Positions 61,933-64,000 of a stretch of DNA of 64,000 nt are shown in pieces (the stretch's first letter is position 1; each line of letters opens with the position of its first letter). The notes under the pieces are model-generated. The model ran no database searches. It saw only the letters and a list, made by a program, of their open reading frames with translations, and had not been told where the DNA came from. The position numbers and the translations under genes were made by a program. The DNA is from Acetobacter aceti NBRC 14818 (GTDB taxonomy: Bacteria > Pseudomonadota > Alphaproteobacteria > Acetobacterales > Acetobacteraceae): the NCBI RefSeq assembly GCF_000193495.2, contig NZ_AP023410.1, forward strand, positions 372,001 through 436,000. The letters are read 5' to 3'.

Positions 61933-61942
61933 GATGCGCCTC

Positions 61943-63502
61943 TCAGACCGGAAGAGTGGACGGACGGGTGAGGGCATACCAGCGCACCATCAGCATCCGA
62001 GAGAGAAGAAGGGTGGAGAACAGCGTCGTGGCGATGCCGATCGTGATCGTGAGAGCGAAGCCGCGCACAGGGCCGGTTCCGAACACGAACAGCATGACGT
62101 GCGCCAGAAAGGCCGTGGCGTTACTGTCCAGAACCGTGGCCGTGGCGCGCTCGAAACCGGCCTGCATGGCGGCCAACGGTGTGCGGCCACGCTTCAGTTC
62201 TTCACGGATACGCTCGATGATCAGGATGTTGGCGTCCACCGCCATACCGAGGGTCAGCAGCATGCCGGCCATGCCGGGAAGCGTCAGTGTCGCCCCGAAC
62301 AGCGACAGAATGGCCAGCATTAGCACAAGGTTGGCGAACAGGGCGACATTCGCATACCAGCCGAAGCGGCCATAAAACAGCGCCATGAAGATGATCACCA
62401 GCACAAAGCCGACCAGCAGGCTGAGCGCTCCGGCCCGGATGGAGTCAGCCCCAAGCGATGGACCAATTGAGCGTTCTTCCACGACTGTCAGTGGCACGGG
62501 CAGCGCGCCCGCACGTAGCAGCAGGGCCAAATCTGTCGCCTGATGGGCATCGAAATTACCGGTGATGATACCGCTGCCACCGGTGATGGCCGTGCGGATC
62601 ACTGGCGCTTCAATGATCTTGTTATCCAGCACGATGGCAAAGCGGCGACCCACATTGGCCTGCGTCACGTCACCGAAAGCGCGGGTTCCGACTGAATCCA
62701 GCGAAAAGCTGACAGCCCAGCCACCTGTCTGTTCGTCCGTCGTAGCGCCGGCGTTGGTGAGGTTCACGCCATCAACATCGACATGATTATGCACCGCGAG
62801 CGTGCTGTCCGGATGATCGGACAAGGGCAGTAGTGTGTCACCGGGAGGTGCGATCAGCGTGCCCGGCGGAAGTTCATCGACAAGTCGGAACGTCATCTTG
62901 GCGGTGGTGCCGAGCAGGGCTTTCACACGTTCCGGATCGCTGATGCCCGGAAGTTCGACGACGATGCGGTCTTCGCCCTGCCGCGTGATCTGGGGATCAA
63001 CAGCGCCGGTGGCGTCGATACGACGACGGACGATCTCGATGGCCTGAGAGACGGCATCATGTGTCCGGACCCGCATGGCGCCACTGTCCAGCGTTATGGC
63101 AATGGTGTCGTCAGGACGGGTCGTCACTGAAAATTCGTTGGAAACCGTGCGGGGCAGATCTTCCAGCACTTTCAGATCCCGGTCCTTCTCGGAAGGATCG
63201 CGGGGCTGAAAGGTGATCTCGGCCTTGTCCGGATTGATCGCGATGTTGCGATATCCAAGGTTGGCGCTGATCAGGGACTGTCGCAGTGAGTCTGAGAGGC
63301 TCTGCAGACGATCATGCGTCAGCGATGAAAGATCGACCTGCAGGAGAAGATATGAGCCTCCCCGAAGATCAAGCCCAAGATGAATCTCTGGCCAGGGGAT
63401 GGACGCCGCAGGTTTGCGGACAAAGTTGGGCACGCAGAGCAGAGCGCCAAGCAGGCACACCGCGGCCACGGAGAGCAGTTTGATCCGGCTGTAATACATC
63501 AT
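61943..63502 (-). CDS. secD: Protein translocase subunit SecD
   Basis: About 519 residues. An N-terminal helix (LLSVAAVCLLGALLCVPNF) is followed by IHLGLDLRGGSYLLLQVDL, the large periplasmic domains and a C-terminal five-helix region with GMAVDANILIIERIREELK. These are SecD hallmarks. ATG 63502/63499 (MMYYSRIKL) is preferred. A frame extending to 63643 adds an Arg-rich non-family leader. yajC, often upstream, is not present in the window. Confidence 0.95.
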   Translation of the reverse strand: MMYYSRIKLLSVAAVCLLGALLCVPNFVRKPAASIPWPEIHLGLDLRGGSYLLLQVDLSSLTHDRLQSLSDSLRQSLISANLGYRNIAINPDKAEITFQPRDPSEKDRDLKVLEDLPRTVSNEFSVTTRPDDTIAITLDSGAMRVRTHDAVSQAIEIVRRRIDATGAVDPQITRQGEDRIVVELPGISDPERVKALLGTTAKMTFRLVDELPPGTLIAPPGDTLLPLSDHPDSTLAVHNHVDVDGVNLTNAGATTDEQTGGWAVSFSLDSVGTRAFGDVTQANVGRRFAIVLDNKIIEAPVIRTAITGGSGIITGNFDAHQATDLALLLRAGALPVPLTVVEERSIGPSLGADSIRAGALSLLVGFVLVIIFMALFYGRFGWYANVALFANLVLMLAILSLFGATLTLPGMAGMLLTLGMAVDANILIIERIREELKRGRTPLAAMQAGFERATATVLDSNATAFLAHVMLFVFGTGPVRGFALTITIGIATTLFSTLLLSRMLMVRWYALTRPSTLPV

Positions 63503-64000
63503 TGCGTAGGCGACCGTTCTCCGTCTTGTCCGAAACAGGGAGCTTCTGCGAAGGCAACTGCCCCATTCTTGCTTCGTCCGGTACGTCTTTAGAAAAGCGG
63601 GCGGAAGATGCAAGGCATCGGAAATGAATGCAACCGCTGACAAGGCTTTCCCGCACAGGCTGGTTCATTGTTTTCGGGTGGTGTGGGGAGGAAAGAACTG
63701 TGTTTTTCTAAAAAAAAATAATTTTATCTTTTAATTTCATATGGTTGTTTGTTTTATCTTGTGTGCTTTGTAAATTAAGCCTGCGCTGGCGAAAATCTCG
63801 ATCATGATGGATCAGACTATGATGTCTTGGGATCGACGAACCAATATATGGCCTAGGAAAATCAGACCTCATTCCCTGAAGTGGAAACTCATATAATAAT
63901 ATTAATTATATGATTTTAAAACATTATATTTTTATTCTTGGGTCATGTTTTGCGTGCAAGTCCAAGACTCCGGTCAAGCGCCGAGCGCACGCGTTCTGCT
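63503..64000. other. AT-rich non-coding end of the window
   Basis: About 500 bases upstream of secD. From 63,700 to 63,940 the sequence is strongly A/T-rich with runs of A and T and no family-like frame. It may hold the secD promoter and the edge of another locus; no repeat or attachment site was recognised. Confidence 0.35.

Noticed and set aside
63690..63960. Possible insertion-sequence end in the A/T-rich tail
   Set aside because: No inverted repeat, transposase fragment or target duplication could be seen before the window ends.
1..64000. CRISPR arrays, rRNA genes, integrases and transposases
   Set aside because: No regular direct repeats with spacers and no recognisable protein or RNA of these kinds were found on either strand.

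Overview
The window looks like a chromosome segment of an acetic acid bacterium (Alphaproteobacteria, Acetobacteraceae, Acetobacter-like). This is inferred from moderately high G+C, the alphaproteobacterial gene orders lptF-lptG-lptD-surA-rsmA, ppx-rlmE and lysA-DUF4175, an OprB-type sugar porin, and a SatP/YaaH acetate-succinate transporter. No 16S gene is present, so genus is not proven. Most of the window is ordinary housekeeping DNA. No CRISPR array, transposase, integrase or rRNA operon was found.

Layout. 1-7.7 kb: a type II secretion locus in two divergent units: prepilin peptidase, gspL and gspM to the left; gspE, F, H, I, J and a GspN/GspC-like gene to the right. gspD, gspG and gspK are not in the window. 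7.8-11.1 kb: two secreted proteins, a phospholipase C/acid phosphatase-type phosphoesterase and an overlapping di-haem cytochrome c peroxidase, plausible clients of that secretion system. 11.5-14.4 kb: tRNA-Gln(CUG), ppx, rlmE and a broken bacterioferritin-like gene. 14.5-22.6 kb, minus strand: a 2-hydroxyacid dehydrogenase, then the LPS-export and outer-membrane-biogenesis run lptF-lptG-lptD-surA-rsmA. 22.8-27.6 kb, minus strand: a complete ytcA-mdtN-mdtO-mdtP efflux operon.

28.1-29.9 kb: ribosomal protein S1. 30.0-37.5 kb: three consecutive large glycosyltransferase genes with related CgeB-like domains, a duplicated C-terminal domain and WY/YPDV-type repeats; this is the most unusual block in the window. 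37.6-41.7 kb: lysA and a DUF4175 membrane protein. 41.8-42.8 kb: a small AT-rich insertion carrying a PIN-like protein. 42.8-47.9 kb: FucP-type sugar permease, galE, cdd, a secreted serine protease, satP and gloA. 48-54.5 kb: ABC exporter, GT4 glycosyltransferase, small membrane protein, YjbQ, OprB porin and a BASS-family transporter. 54.5-60.2 kb, minus strand: an exported Rossmann/cupin pair, a ClC channel, two overlapping cation diffusion facilitators and cmk. 60.4-63.5 kb: a DUF2905 remnant, a small lipoprotein and secD-secF. The last ~450 bases are AT-rich with no recognisable gene.

Themes. Much of the window serves the envelope: LPS transport, T2SS, Sec translocon, porin, efflux and glycan synthesis. 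Two decayed genes (the ferritin and DUF2905 fragments) and one AT-rich insertion show recent gene loss and gain. Several genes have more than one plausible start; these are noted in the entries.
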